Assembly: GCF_001429045.1 (NCBI RefSeq)
Contig: NZ_LMHY01000001.1
Span: 565,892 to 629,891, forward strand
Origin: Pseudomonas sp. Root71
Lineage (GTDB): Bacteria; Pseudomonadota; Gammaproteobacteria; Pseudomonadales; Pseudomonadaceae
Direction of reading: 5' to 3'
Length of the DNA stretch: 64,000 bases
The position numbers and the translations under genes are program-made. The notes beneath the pieces were generated by a model. It ran no database searches and had not been told where the DNA came from. It worked only from the letters and a program-made list of their open reading frames with translations. Shown here piece after piece: positions 1 to 9,648 of the stretch. Position 1 is the stretch's first letter, and the number at the start of each line of letters is the position of its first letter.

Positions 1-90
1 CGCCCCTCGCTACACCCCATACAAATCAAGCCTTGCGAGGCGTCGTTCAAAAAACAACCAGCCTTGTTCGTGTTTTTTCCAAGCTTTTTC

Positions 91-600
91 AAGGGGATAA
101 GTGCTGCTGTGGATGCAAACTTGCCCCCAATCTCTGTTGGTGCTTCTGTGGATAAGATGTTTGCTATCGGCTGTAGGCCTTACAAATAGCGGCTTTCATG
201 GTCGCGATCAAAAAATGATCAATTGACGGTTGTGAGCCGTGGAATTGCACGTAAACGCCGGTTTATTGCGGGTTATGGCAGTTTTCCACAGCGTCTTCGA
301 AGTTAACCCCAAAGTCTGTTGGCGCTTCTGTGGATAAGGTGTTTGCCATCCTCTGAAAGCCTTGTAATACGTGGCTTTCAGGTTGTCGATCAAAAAATGA
401 TCAGTCCGTCCGTGGAAGCATGCTTCTGGATAAGTCACGATTTTTCTTTGGATTTTGTGAAGAAAATTTGCGGTCTTTCCACAGTTGTCCCCAATAGCTG
501 TGGGTGGAGATGTGGATAACTTGTTTGCGGAAGGCTGGGAGGTGCGGCGGGCATAGGCCTGAACGAGATAGATCATATTTCGTTCAGTTCTAAATGATCG
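91..600. repeat. 182-bp imperfect tandem repeat with DnaA boxes
   Basis: Three diverged units begin at about 121, 303 and 485, exactly 182 bases apart. Each has a CCCCAA-containing start, then a perfect DnaA box TGTGGATAA (147-155, 329-337, 511-519). In units 1 and 2 an AT-rich palindrome GATCAAAAAATGATCA follows at 206-221 and 388-403. Unit 3 has only separated GATCAT/ATGATC arms at 571-599. Further box-like sites are TTTTCCACA (282-290), CTTTCCACA (476-484) and TGTGGATGC (near 108). No convincing gene lies in 1-726. The repeat geometry is seen directly; a role in binding DnaA is inference. Confidence 0.75.
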
Positions 601-619
601 GGGAAAGTGAGGCCGCTTT

Positions 620-706
620 CGCGAGCAAGCCCGCTCCCACAATGACCGAGGCGTTCACAGGGTTTGTGTGCGCCACCGATCCACTGTGGGAGCGGGCTTG
701 CTCGCG
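620..706. repeat. REP pair (REPIN) downstream of gbcA
   Basis: Two inverted copies of the 21-base REP GTGGGAGCGGGCTTGCTCGCG lie at 620-640 (reverse) and 686-706 (forward). They sit just after the gbcA stop and could form a long hairpin at the 3' end of that transcript. Confidence 0.9.
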
Positions 707-726
707 AAGCTTTTTGCGTTTGATGT

Positions 727-2022
727 TTAGCCGCTAACCGGAACCCCTTTCAGATACGGCGCAGGCTCGGCCCCCAGGTTGCTCAGCAGACGCTCGCTGT
801 ACCAGTCCACGAAGTTCACCACGCCAAACTCATAGGTCTTGGAGTATGGCCCAGGCTGGTACGCGGTGGAGTTGATGCCGCGCTGGTTCTCTTCGGCCAG
901 GCGGCGGTCCTGGTCGTTGGTGGCGTCCCAGACCTGGCGCATGCGCTCCACGTCGTAGTCCACGCCTTCGACCGCGTCCTTGTGCACGATCCACTTGGTG
1001 GTGACCATGGTTTCCTGGGCGCTGATCGGCCACACGGTGAACACGATGATGTGGTCACCCATGCAGTGGTTCCAGGAGTGCGGCAGGTGCAGGATGCGCA
1101 TCGAGCCCAGGTCCGGGTTCTTGATGCGGCCCATCAGCTTGGCGCAGCCCTGTTTGCCGTCCATGGTCATCGACACGGTGCCCTTGAGCAGCGGCATGCG
1201 CACAATGCGGTTGCGCAGGCCGAAGCTGGCGTGGGCGTAAGGGATCTTCTCGGCTTCCCAGGCAGCGGCGGAGGCGGCGACGTGGTCCTTGAACGCCTGG
1301 TCGGCGCGCGGGTCGGTGACGTCGTCCCATTCCAGCAGGGTTTTGAGCAGTTCCGGGTGCGACGCGTTGCAGTGGTAGCACTCGCGGTTGTTTTCCAGCA
1401 CCAGTTTCCAGTTGGCCTTTTCCATCAAGGTGGTTTGCACCGCCACCTTGGTGTTCTCCATGTCGTACGGTTCCATGTAGTGGTTGAGCGTCGACAGGAA
1501 GTCATCGATGGCCGGCGGGTTCTCCGCCAGGCTGATGAAGATGTAGCCGCCGGCGGTCTTCACGTTCACTGGCTTGAGGCCGTACTGGTTCATGTCGAAG
1601 TCGGCGCCCATTTCGGTGCCGGCGAACAGCAGGCGGCCGTCCAGTTCGTAGGTCCACTGGTGGTAGTGGCAGACCAGCTTGGCGACCTTGCCCTTGTCGC
1701 TGGTGCACAGGCGCGAGCCACGGTGGCGGCAGACGTTGTGGAACGCATGCACCACGCCTTCGGCGCCACGGATCACGATGATCGGGTTCTTGCCGATCTG
1801 CAGGGTCAGGTAGTTGCCCTTGGCGGGGATCTCGCAGGTCATGCCCGCGATCAACCACTCTTTCTGAAAGATTTCCTGCATGTCGATATCAAACAGGCGC
1901 TCGTCGGAGTAAAACGGCTGCGGCAGCGAGAACGTGCGCTCGCGCTCTTGCAGCATCTGTGCAGTGGCCTTGCGTGCGGGTTCCAGCGGATCGCCCAGGC
2001 TGATTTTTGCGGTGACGTCCAT
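727..2022 (-). CDS. gbcA: Glycine betaine monooxygenase, Rieske oxygenase subunit
   Basis: Terminal oxygenase that, with GbcB, converts glycine betaine to dimethylglycine and formaldehyde in the cytoplasm. The 431-residue product has the Rieske [2Fe-2S] ligands C98-x-H100 and C118-x2-H121. The mononuclear-iron region NNRECYHCNASH supplies H217 and H222. The start at 2022 is chosen because a GAGG lies about 10 bases upstream and the protein then begins MDVTAKISLG, as in the known Pseudomonas protein; an in-frame ATG at 2043 adds seven residues without such a site. It is divergent from gbcB, the usual arrangement in Pseudomonas. Length and motifs are normal for the family. Confidence 0.96.
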   Translation of the reverse strand: MDVTAKISLGDPLEPARKATAQMLQERERTFSLPQPFYSDERLFDIDMQEIFQKEWLIAGMTCEIPAKGNYLTLQIGKNPIIVIRGAEGVVHAFHNVCRHRGSRLCTSDKGKVAKLVCHYHQWTYELDGRLLFAGTEMGADFDMNQYGLKPVNVKTAGGYIFISLAENPPAIDDFLSTLNHYMEPYDMENTKVAVQTTLMEKANWKLVLENNRECYHCNASHPELLKTLLEWDDVTDPRADQAFKDHVAASAAAWEAEKIPYAHASFGLRNRIVRMPLLKGTVSMTMDGKQGCAKLMGRIKNPDLGSMRILHLPHSWNHCMGDHIIVFTVWPISAQETMVTTKWIVHKDAVEGVDYDVERMRQVWDATNDQDRRLAEENQRGINSTAYQPGPYSKTYEFGVVNFVDWYSERLLSNLGAEPAPYLKGVPVSG

Positions 2023-2309
2023 CGATTTGATCCTCAAGGCCATTCTGTGTGGCCGGCGAAAGTGACTTGGCTACGGTTTGCTACGCAAGGTGTAAAAGGT
2101 TGTGTCTTGGTATGGGGCGAGTGTGGGGCCGGCGCGGGGCAGAACCTTATCCATGGGCGACATGGTGCAATCTGTTCCCGACGCGCAAGCCCCGGTAGCC
2201 GGGGGCTGGTCGCGATAAGCATGTCAATGTCGCAGATAGGTAAATGGATGGTTCGCGCTATACGCAGAATCGCCAACATGAAGGCCGGCAGTCGGCCGTG
2301 GAGATCAGC
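2023..2309. promoter_or_regulatory. gbcA-gbcB divergent intergenic region
   Basis: This 287-base gap must hold the promoters of both gbc genes. In P. aeruginosa the corresponding promoters are activated by the AraC-type regulator GbdR in response to betaine or dimethylglycine. I could not point to a GbdR site by eye, and no gene was seen. Confidence 0.5.
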
Positions 2310-3410
2310 ATGTCCAATAGTTTCCTGAATCCGGTAACCACCCAGACCTGGGCCAATGGTCGACACATCGTCCGTTGCGTCAAAGTCATCCAGGAAACCT
2401 GGGATGTGCGCACCTTTTGCTTCATGGCCGACCAACCGATCATGTTCTTCTTCAAGCCGGGGCAGTTCGTCACCCTTGAGCTGGAGATCGAAGGGCAGCC
2501 GATCATGCGCTCGTACACCATTTCCAGCTCGCCGTCGGTGCCGTACAGCTTTTCGGTAACCATCAAGCGCGTGCCGGGTGGCAAGGTGTCCAACTGGTTG
2601 CACGACACCCTGCACGAAGGCCAGGAGCTGGCGGTGCACGGGCCGGTCGGGCTGTTCAACGCCATGGACTTCCCGAGCCCGAAAGTCCTGTACCTGAGCG
2701 GCGGCGTGGGGATCACCCCGTGCATGTCCATGGCGCGCTGGTTCTATGACACCAACGCCAACGTCGACATGACGTTTATCCACAGCGCCCGCTCGCCCAA
2801 AGACATCATCTATCACCGCGAGCTGGAACACATGGCGTCGCGGATCGATAACTTCAGCCTGCACCTGATCTGCGAGAAGCACGGACTGGGCGAGCCATGG
2901 GCCGGTTATCGCGGTTACCTCAATCACAAGATGCTGGAACTGATGGTTCCTGACTTCCTCGAGCGCGAAGTGTTCTGCTGCGGCCCGACGCCATACATGA
3001 ACGCGGTCAAACGCTTGCTCGAAGCCGCTGGCTTCGACATGTCGCGTTACCATGAAGAGTCCTTCGGAGCGACCCCGCCAGAGGCGCGCGCCGACGCCGT
3101 GGAGCACGCCGAGCAAGCGGCCGACGCACCGGAACTCGACGCGGCAGACCTGCATCAAGTGGAATTCACCGCCTCCGGCAAGAGCATCCGCGTGGCCCCG
3201 GGCGAGACCGTGCATGCGGCAGCGGCCAAGGTCGGCCTGCTGATTCCGAAAGCGTGCGGCATGGGGATTTGCGGGACGTGCAAGGTGTTGAAGCTGGGCG
3301 GCGAAGTGGAGATGGAGCACAACGGCGGGATCACCGAGGAAGACGAAGCCGAAGGGTTCATCCTGTCGTGCTGCAGCGTGCCGAAGGGGGATGTGCGGAT
3401 CGAGTTCTAA
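2310..3410 (+). CDS. gbcB: Glycine betaine monooxygenase, reductase subunit
   Basis: Electron-transfer partner of GbcA, moving electrons from NAD(P)H through FAD and a [2Fe-2S] centre. From the N-terminus it has an FAD-binding ferredoxin-reductase domain (RSYTISS, about residue 70), an NAD-binding domain (YLSGGVGITP and the CCGPTPYM motif) and a C-terminal plant-type ferredoxin domain with C316-x4-C321-x2-C324 and a further Cys at 354/355. The ATG at 2310 is preceded by GTGGAGATCAGC and gives 366 residues; the frame is open upstream to 2244 but without a comparable ribosome-binding site. It is divergent from gbcA. Confidence 0.95.
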   Translation: MSNSFLNPVTTQTWANGRHIVRCVKVIQETWDVRTFCFMADQPIMFFFKPGQFVTLELEIEGQPIMRSYTISSSPSVPYSFSVTIKRVPGGKVSNWLHDTLHEGQELAVHGPVGLFNAMDFPSPKVLYLSGGVGITPCMSMARWFYDTNANVDMTFIHSARSPKDIIYHRELEHMASRIDNFSLHLICEKHGLGEPWAGYRGYLNHKMLELMVPDFLEREVFCCGPTPYMNAVKRLLEAAGFDMSRYHEESFGATPPEARADAVEHAEQAADAPELDAADLHQVEFTASGKSIRVAPGETVHAAAAKVGLLIPKACGMGICGTCKVLKLGGEVEMEHNGGITEEDEAEGFILSCCSVPKGDVRIEF

Positions 3411-3429
3411 ACAGCGCCGATCTTCGCCC

Positions 3430-3511
3430 TGTAGGAGCAGCCGAAGGCTGCGATCTTTTGACTTTTTTACAATCAAGATCAAAAGATCGCAGCCTTCGGC
3501 AGCTCCTACGG
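3430..3511. repeat. Inverted repeat, GCAGCCTTCGG family
   Basis: A second family of intergenic palindromes. TGTAGGAGCAGCCGAAGGCT is followed after a short spacer by its inverted copy ending AGCTCCTAC, each arm carrying GATCTTTTGA. It lies between the convergent gbcB and SDR genes and can act as a transcript-end hairpin. The same family recurs at 41470-41561. Confidence 0.85.
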
Positions 3512-3526
3512 GGCATGTGTAGAAAA

Positions 3527-4351
3527 TCAGTCGACAAACAGATCCGTCATCAGCTTGTCGCTGCTGTCGGGCGCGAACCGATAGTGTTCGAACTCCGTCA
3601 CACCGTTCTCCCGCAGTATCTCCTCATCAATCAGCAAGCGCCCGGTGATGCTGCGCCCGCTGCTGCCCAGAATCACATGCGCCGCATCCGCCATGATCGC
3701 TGGCAGGCGCGCATGCTTGAACGATTCCCTCGACCCCAGCTGAAACTCGATGGCGGCGGTGGCAATCATCGTCTGTGGCCACAGCGAGTTGACGCTGATC
3801 CCGTAGTTCTTGAATTCCTCACTCATGCCAAGCGTCAGCATGCTCATGCCGTACTTGGTGACGGTATAGGGGCTGTATTGGGCGAACCACTTGGTGGCCA
3901 GGTTCAGCGGAGGGGACAGGTTGAGGATGTGGCCACCGGACTTCTTCAGGTACGGCAACGCAGCCTGGCTGCACAGCAAGACGGCGCGGGTGTTGATCTG
4001 GTGCATCAGGTCGAAGCGCTTGAGTTCGAGGTGCTGGACCCCGGTGAGCTTGATCGCCCCGGCGTTGTTGATCAGTGCATCGATACCACCGAAATGTTCG
4101 TTGGCCTGGGCCAGGGCCTCACGTACGGCATCCTCCTCCCGCACATCCACTTGCAAGGCCAGCGCCTTGCCGCCTGCGGCTTCCACTTCCTTGGCCACAC
4201 TGAAAATCGTGCCCGGCAGCTTGGCGTGGGGTTCGGCGCTTTTGGCGGCTATGACGATGTTGGCCCCGTCGCGTGCGGCCCGCAGCGCGATCTCGCGGCC
4301 AATGCCGCGGCTGGCGCCGGTGATGAACAGGGTTTTGCCTTGCAATGACAT
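3527..4351 (-). CDS. SDR-family oxidoreductase (HSDL2-like)
   Basis: Short-chain dehydrogenase/reductase of 274 residues. The Rossmann motif TGASRGIG is at about residue 11, NNAG at about 95, and the catalytic set S146, Y162 and K166 (YTVTK) is intact. It most resembles hydroxysteroid dehydrogenase-like protein 2 enzymes, which lack a firm substrate assignment; no substrate can be read from the sequence. The start at 4351 has AGGAG nine bases upstream, whereas the longer frame to 4420 has no good site. It lies downstream of ltaE on the same strand, separated by a REP pair, so co-transcription is possible but unproven. Confidence 0.85.
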   Translation of the reverse strand: MSLQGKTLFITGASRGIGREIALRAARDGANIVIAAKSAEPHAKLPGTIFSVAKEVEAAGGKALALQVDVREEDAVREALAQANEHFGGIDALINNAGAIKLTGVQHLELKRFDLMHQINTRAVLLCSQAALPYLKKSGGHILNLSPPLNLATKWFAQYSPYTVTKYGMSMLTLGMSEEFKNYGISVNSLWPQTMIATAAIEFQLGSRESFKHARLPAIMADAAHVILGSSGRSITGRLLIDEEILRENGVTEFEHYRFAPDSSDKLMTDLFVD

Positions 4352-4444
4352 GCTGACGCTCCTGATTGTTGTTATGTGAGCGGTTCGGCTCGACAAACAA
4401 TGTAGACGAGGAGCAAGCAACAGGGGGAGATGGTGTTGGCTTTT

Positions 4445-4532
4445 GTGGGAGCGAGCTTGCTCGCGATAGCGGAGTGTCAGTCGACATCAATGTTGGATGT
4501 GCTGGCCTCATCGCGAGCAAGCTCGCTCCCAC
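4445..4532. repeat. REP pair (REPIN)
   Basis: Inverted copies of GTGGGAGCGAGCTTGCTCGCG at 4445-4467 and 4510-4532, between ltaE and the SDR gene. Confidence 0.9.
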
Positions 4533-4556
4533 AGGGGAGCGGTGTAAACCAATGTT

Positions 4557-5597
4557 TTAGTGGGACATGACTTCCCGGATATCCCGCGCCAGTTCCCGCA
4601 CCCGCTCTTCCTCGGTGTCCCACGAGCACATGAAGCGTGCGCCGCCGTTGCCGATGAAGGTGTAGAAGCGCCAGCCCTTGGCGGTCAGTGCGGCGATGGC
4701 CGGTTCCGACAGTTGCAGGAACACGCCGTTGGCCTGTACCGGGAACATCAGCTCAACGCCGGGAATGTCGCTGACCAGTTCGGCGAGCAATTGTGCGCAG
4801 TGGTTGGCGTGGTTGGCGTATTTGAGCCAGGCGTCGTTTTCCAGGATCCCGACCCACGGTGCCGACAGGAAGCGCATTTTCGAGGCCAGTTGCCCGGCCT
4901 GCTTGCAGCGGTAATCGAAGTCTTCGGCCAGTTTGTGGTTGAAGAACAGTATTGCCTCGCCCACCGCCATGCCGTTTTTCGTGCCGCCAAAGCACAGCAC
5001 GTCGACACCGGCCTTCCAGGTCAGGTCAGCCGGGGTGCAGCCGAGGAATGCGCAGGCGTTGGAGAAGCGCGCGCCGTCCATGTGCAGGTTCAAGCCAAGC
5101 TCTTTGCAGGTGGCGCTGATGGCGCGGATTTCGTCCGGCGTGTAGACGCTGCCGACTTCGGTGGCTTGGGTCAGGGTCACGACGCGGGGTTTCGGGTAAT
5201 GGATGTCCTGGCGCTTGAGCGCGACCTCGCGGATCGATTCCGGGGTCAGCTTGCCGTTTTCAGTGCGGGCGATCAGCAGTTTGGAGCCGTTGGAGAAGAA
5301 TTCCGGGGCGCCGCATTCGTCAGTTTCGACGTGGGCGGTTTCCGAGCAGATCACGCTGTGGTAACTCTGGCACAACGACGACAACGCCAGCGAGTTGGCG
5401 GCGGTGCCATTGAAGGCGAAAAACACTTCGCAGTCGGTTTCGAACAGCTTGCGGAATCCGTCAGAGGCGCGGGCGGTCCACTCGTCGTCGCCGTATGCGC
5501 GTTGGTGGCCGTGGTTGGCCTGTTCCATGGCCGCCCAGGCTTCAGGGCAGATGCCGGAATAGTTGTCGCTGGCGAATTGTTGGCTCTTGTCGGTCAT
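4557..5597 (-). CDS. ltaE: Low-specificity L-threonine aldolase
   Basis: PLP enzyme that cleaves L-threonine and L-allo-threonine to glycine and acetaldehyde. The 346-residue protein is full length. The PLP-binding lysine is K207 in CFGGTKNGMAVG, and HMDGAR (about 172-177) carries the conserved Asp that holds the cofactor ring. In P. aeruginosa the gene also lies between gbcAB and glyA-soxBDAG, so it fits a glycine/one-carbon catabolic block. It is transcribed away from the TraX-like gene. Confidence 0.94.
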   Translation of the reverse strand: MTDKSQQFASDNYSGICPEAWAAMEQANHGHQRAYGDDEWTARASDGFRKLFETDCEVFFAFNGTAANSLALSSLCQSYHSVICSETAHVETDECGAPEFFSNGSKLLIARTENGKLTPESIREVALKRQDIHYPKPRVVTLTQATEVGSVYTPDEIRAISATCKELGLNLHMDGARFSNACAFLGCTPADLTWKAGVDVLCFGGTKNGMAVGEAILFFNHKLAEDFDYRCKQAGQLASKMRFLSAPWVGILENDAWLKYANHANHCAQLLAELVSDIPGVELMFPVQANGVFLQLSEPAIAALTAKGWRFYTFIGNGGARFMCSWDTEEERVRELARDIREVMSH

Positions 5598-5729
5598 GGC
5601 CTGCTTCCGTGGTCGAGATGCCTATGGTGAAGCGTCCCGTGGTCAATGAGGGTGCGCACCGTACCCAAGATCGTCAGGTGGAGCACACTGGATGTCGCTG
5701 TCGGGAACATACACAGTCGAAGGGCAATT

Positions 5730-6494
5730 ATGCACGTGACTATGTACAAGAGCATGTACAAGAGCATGCACGAGGCCATGCACTTAAAGCCGCGCGATGG
5801 GGCACTGGATCTGCTCAAGTGGCTGGCGCTTTTGAGCATGGTGCTCGATCACCTGCGATATGTCGGTTATTCCGCCGATTTGTTGTATGTGCCGGGGCGC
5901 CTGGCGTTTCCGTGGTTCTGCCTGGCGATGGCGGTCAATCTGGCGCGAAAGCCTGTTGTGGTGAACGCCGGGCAATGGCGTTATCTGGGCTGGTTGTTGC
6001 TGTTTAGTGCGGTGAGTGAAATTCCTTACCGGATGTACATTCCCAATCCCGACACCTTGAATGTGCTGCCCACCCTTGCCCTGGGCTTGCTGGTGGTTCG
6101 TGGCTGGCAGCAGCCGGTGCTTGCGTCGCGCCTGCTGGCGGTGGGCGCGTTGCTGTTGGCAGGTTTTTTCTCCCAGCGATTGATGTTCGGGTTCTTTGGC
6201 GTGCTGTTGCCACTGGCGATGTTGCTGGTGCTGCAACGGCCCTGGTATTTCGCGCTGTTGGCGGGGTTGGTATGCCTGGCGGCCAATCAGTGGCAGGTGC
6301 TGTATTACGCCGCTCGTCTGGGCAATTTCACGGCGATTCCGGCCATCGTCGCGTGTCTGATTGCGCCATGGCTCGGGCTGTTCTTGTTGCGACATGCAAA
6401 GGACGTAAAACCACCACCGATGCGGCGCTGGGCGTATGCGCTCTATCCATTGCATTTCCTGGTGTTGCTTGCAGTGCGTCAGGTTATCGCCTGA
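5730..6494 (+). CDS. TraX-like multi-pass membrane protein
   Basis: Polytopic inner-membrane protein of about 254 residues with many hydrophobic segments. It matches the TraX family, named after the F-pilin acetylase but widespread on chromosomes with no pilin role shown. The conserved start of the fold, GALDLLKWLALLSMVLDHLRY, is followed by several membrane helices and ends YALYPLHFLVLLAVRQ. The start is uncertain: ATG codons at 5730, 5742, 5754, 5766 and 5778 occur in a short tandem repeat, and AGGG ahead of 5730 favours that one. The frame is open back to 5646. The actual substrate is unknown. Confidence 0.8.
   Translation: MHVTMYKSMYKSMHEAMHLKPRDGALDLLKWLALLSMVLDHLRYVGYSADLLYVPGRLAFPWFCLAMAVNLARKPVVVNAGQWRYLGWLLLFSAVSEIPYRMYIPNPDTLNVLPTLALGLLVVRGWQQPVLASRLLAVGALLLAGFFSQRLMFGFFGVLLPLAMLLVLQRPWYFALLAGLVCLAANQWQVLYYAARLGNFTAIPAIVACLIAPWLGLFLLRHAKDVKPPPMRRWAYALYPLHFLVLLAVRQVIA
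5742..5777 (+). repeat. 12-bp tandem repeat at the TraX-like gene start
   Basis: Two perfect copies of ATGTACAAGAGC and a diverged third (ATGCACGAGGCC) encode MYKS-MYKS-MHEA. Each copy provides an in-frame ATG, so a change in copy number would keep the frame but alter the N-terminus and the number of start codons. Confidence 0.85.
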
Positions 6495-6498
6495 CCCT

Positions 6499-6584
6499 GT
6501 GGGAGCGGGTTTGCTCGCGAAGCAGGCACTGCGGTATTTCAGACAGACTGCGTTATCGTTCTTCGCGAGCAAGCCCGCTCCCAC
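6499..6584. repeat. REP pair (REPIN)
   Basis: Inverted REP copies at 6499-6522 and 6561-6584, directly after the TraX-like stop codon. Confidence 0.9.
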
Positions 6585-6776
6585 AGGGGTTGCATGCTGA
6601 TTTGAGGTTTGTGTTTGGCCCGCCATTTCTCCCCATGTCGTAAACGCACCTTTGCGTGGCGCCCGTAGGCATTTGACCCTTTGAAGCCAGTCATACCATC
6701 GCTACCAAAGGGCACTGCCGAAATGCCAGTGCCTTACCGAGACGAATGGCGCAAAGATGCCGCTGGGAGAGACGCG

Positions 6777-8030
<1,254 letters not shown>

Positions 8031-8053
8031 GTGCGGTTTTGGAGTAAATGACT

Positions 8054-9304
8054 ATGCAACGCTACTCGGGCTTCGGCCTCTTCAAACACTCTCTCAGCCA
8101 TCATGAAAACTGGCAGAAAATGTGGCGCACGCCGACCCCTAAAAAGGTCTATGACGTGGTCATCGTCGGCGGTGGCGGGCATGGTCTCGCCACGGCCTAC
8201 TACCTGGCCAAGGAGCACGGCATCACCAACGTGGCCGTGGTCGAGAAAGGCTGGCTGGGCGGTGGTAACACTGCGCGCAACACCACCATCGTTCGCTCCA
8301 ACTACCTGTGGGACGAGTCGGCGCACCTGTACGAACACGCGATGAAACTGTGGGAAGGCTTGTCCCAGGACCTGAACTACAACGTGATGTTCTCCCAGCG
8401 TGGCGTCTACAACCTGTGCCACACCCTGCAGGACATCCGTGATTCCGAGCGTCGGGTCAGCGCCAACCGCCTCAACGGCGTGGACGGTGAGCTGCTCGAT
8501 GCCAAACAGGTGGCCGACGAGATTCCGTACCTCGACTGCTCCAAGAACACCCGCTACCCGGTGATGGGCGCTACCGTCCAGCGTCGCGGCGGCGTGGCCC
8601 GGCACGATGCCGTGGCCTGGGGCTTTGCCCGTGCCGCTGATGCCTTGGGCGTGGACCTGATTCAACAAACCGAAGTGATCGGGTTCCGCAAGGAAAACGG
8701 CGTGTGCATCGGCGTTGAAACCAACAAAGGCTTTATCGGCGCCAAGCGCGTCGGCGTAGTGACCGCCGGTAACTCCGGGCACATGGCCAAGCTCGCCGGT
8801 TTCCGCCTGCCGATCGAATCGCACCCGCTGCAGGCGCTGGTGTCCGAGCCGATCAAGCCGATTATCGACAGCGTGATCATGTCCAACGCCGTACACGGCT
8901 ACATCAGTCAGTCCGACAAGGGCGACCTGGTGATCGGCGCCGGTATCGACGGCTACAACGGCTACGGCCAGCGTGGTTCGTACCCGGTGATCGAGCACAC
9001 CGTCCAGGCCATCGTCGAGATGTTCCCGGTGCTGTCGCGGGTACGCATGAACCGTCAGTGGGGCGGCATCGTCGACACCACGCCGGACGCATGCCCGATC
9101 ATCTCGAAAACCCCGGTACCGAACATGTTCTTCAACTGCGGTTGGGGCACCGGCGGCTTCAAAGCCACACCTGGTTCGGGCAACGTGTTTGCCGCGAGCC
9201 TGGCCAAGGGTGAAATGCACCCACTGGCCGCACCTTTCTCCATCGACCGTTTCCACAACGGTGCGTTGATCGATGAACACGGCGCTGCTGCGGTTGCCCA
9301 CTAA
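8054..9304 (+). CDS. soxB: Sarcosine oxidase, beta subunit
   Basis: FAD-binding subunit of the heterotetrameric sarcosine oxidase, which demethylates sarcosine to glycine with production of methylene-THF and hydrogen peroxide. The dinucleotide-binding motif [12 protein letters not shown] is at residues 35-46. H184 in GGVARHDAV is the likely residue for the covalently linked FMN known in this family. An ATG at 8048 also exists, but GGAG at 8041-8044 is better spaced for 8054, giving 416 residues. soxD follows after 14 bases. Confidence 0.96.
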   Translation: MQRYSGFGLFKHSLSHHENWQKMWRTPTPKKVYDVVIVGGGGHGLATAYYLAKEHGITNVAVVEKGWLGGGNTARNTTIVRSNYLWDESAHLYEHAMKLWEGLSQDLNYNVMFSQRGVYNLCHTLQDIRDSERRVSANRLNGVDGELLDAKQVADEIPYLDCSKNTRYPVMGATVQRRGGVARHDAVAWGFARAADALGVDLIQQTEVIGFRKENGVCIGVETNKGFIGAKRVGVVTAGNSGHMAKLAGFRLPIESHPLQALVSEPIKPIIDSVIMSNAVHGYISQSDKGDLVIGAGIDGYNGYGQRGSYPVIEHTVQAIVEMFPVLSRVRMNRQWGGIVDTTPDACPIISKTPVPNMFFNCGWGTGGFKATPGSGNVFAASLAKGEMHPLAAPFSIDRFHNGALIDEHGAAAVAH

Positions 9305-9318
9305 CAGGAGAAATCCCC

Positions 9319-9648
9319 ATGTTGCATATCTTCTGTCCTCACTGCGGCGAGTTGCGCTCCGAAGAGGAATTCCACGCATCCGGCCAGGCGCACATCCCGC
9401 GTCCACTGGATCCGAACACCTGCACCGACGAGGAGTGGGGCGACTACATGTTCTTCCGCGATAACCCGCGCGGTCTGCACCACGAGCTGTGGGATCACGT
9501 CGCCGGTTGCCGTCAGTACTTCAACGTCACCCGTGACACCGTGACCTACGAGATTCTCGAAACCTACAAGATCGGCGCCAAGCCACAATTCACCGACAAG
9601 ACCGATAGCCCGAAAGCGGCCAGCACGGCTCTGGGAGAGAAGGTATGA
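9319..9648 (+). CDS. soxD: Sarcosine oxidase, delta subunit
   Basis: Small zinc-binding subunit of tetrameric sarcosine oxidase, 109 residues. The zinc ligands expected from the known structure are present as C6-x2-C9 and H60-x3-C64. Its stop codon overlaps the soxA start (ATGA at 9645-9648), which suggests translational coupling. A good ribosome-binding site (CAGGAG) precedes the ATG. Confidence 0.95.
   Translation: MLHIFCPHCGELRSEEEFHASGQAHIPRPLDPNTCTDEEWGDYMFFRDNPRGLHHELWDHVAGCRQYFNVTRDTVTYEILETYKIGAKPQFTDKTDSPKAASTALGEKV

Noticed and set aside
208..642. 144-codon open frame in the DnaA-box region
   Set aside because: It crosses the repeats and a REP, has no ribosome-binding site and no similarity to a known protein.
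1..726. Primary chromosomal origin oriC
   Set aside because: Boxes and AT motifs are present, but dnaA, dnaN, rpmH and gidA are absent; in Pseudomonas oriC adjoins rpmH-dnaA.
6595..6776. Glycine riboswitch before glyA
   Set aside because: GGGAGAG and a GCCGAA-like stretch occur, but the order and the conserved CUCAGGCAAAAGGAC segment are missing; GGGAGAG is the ribosome-binding site.
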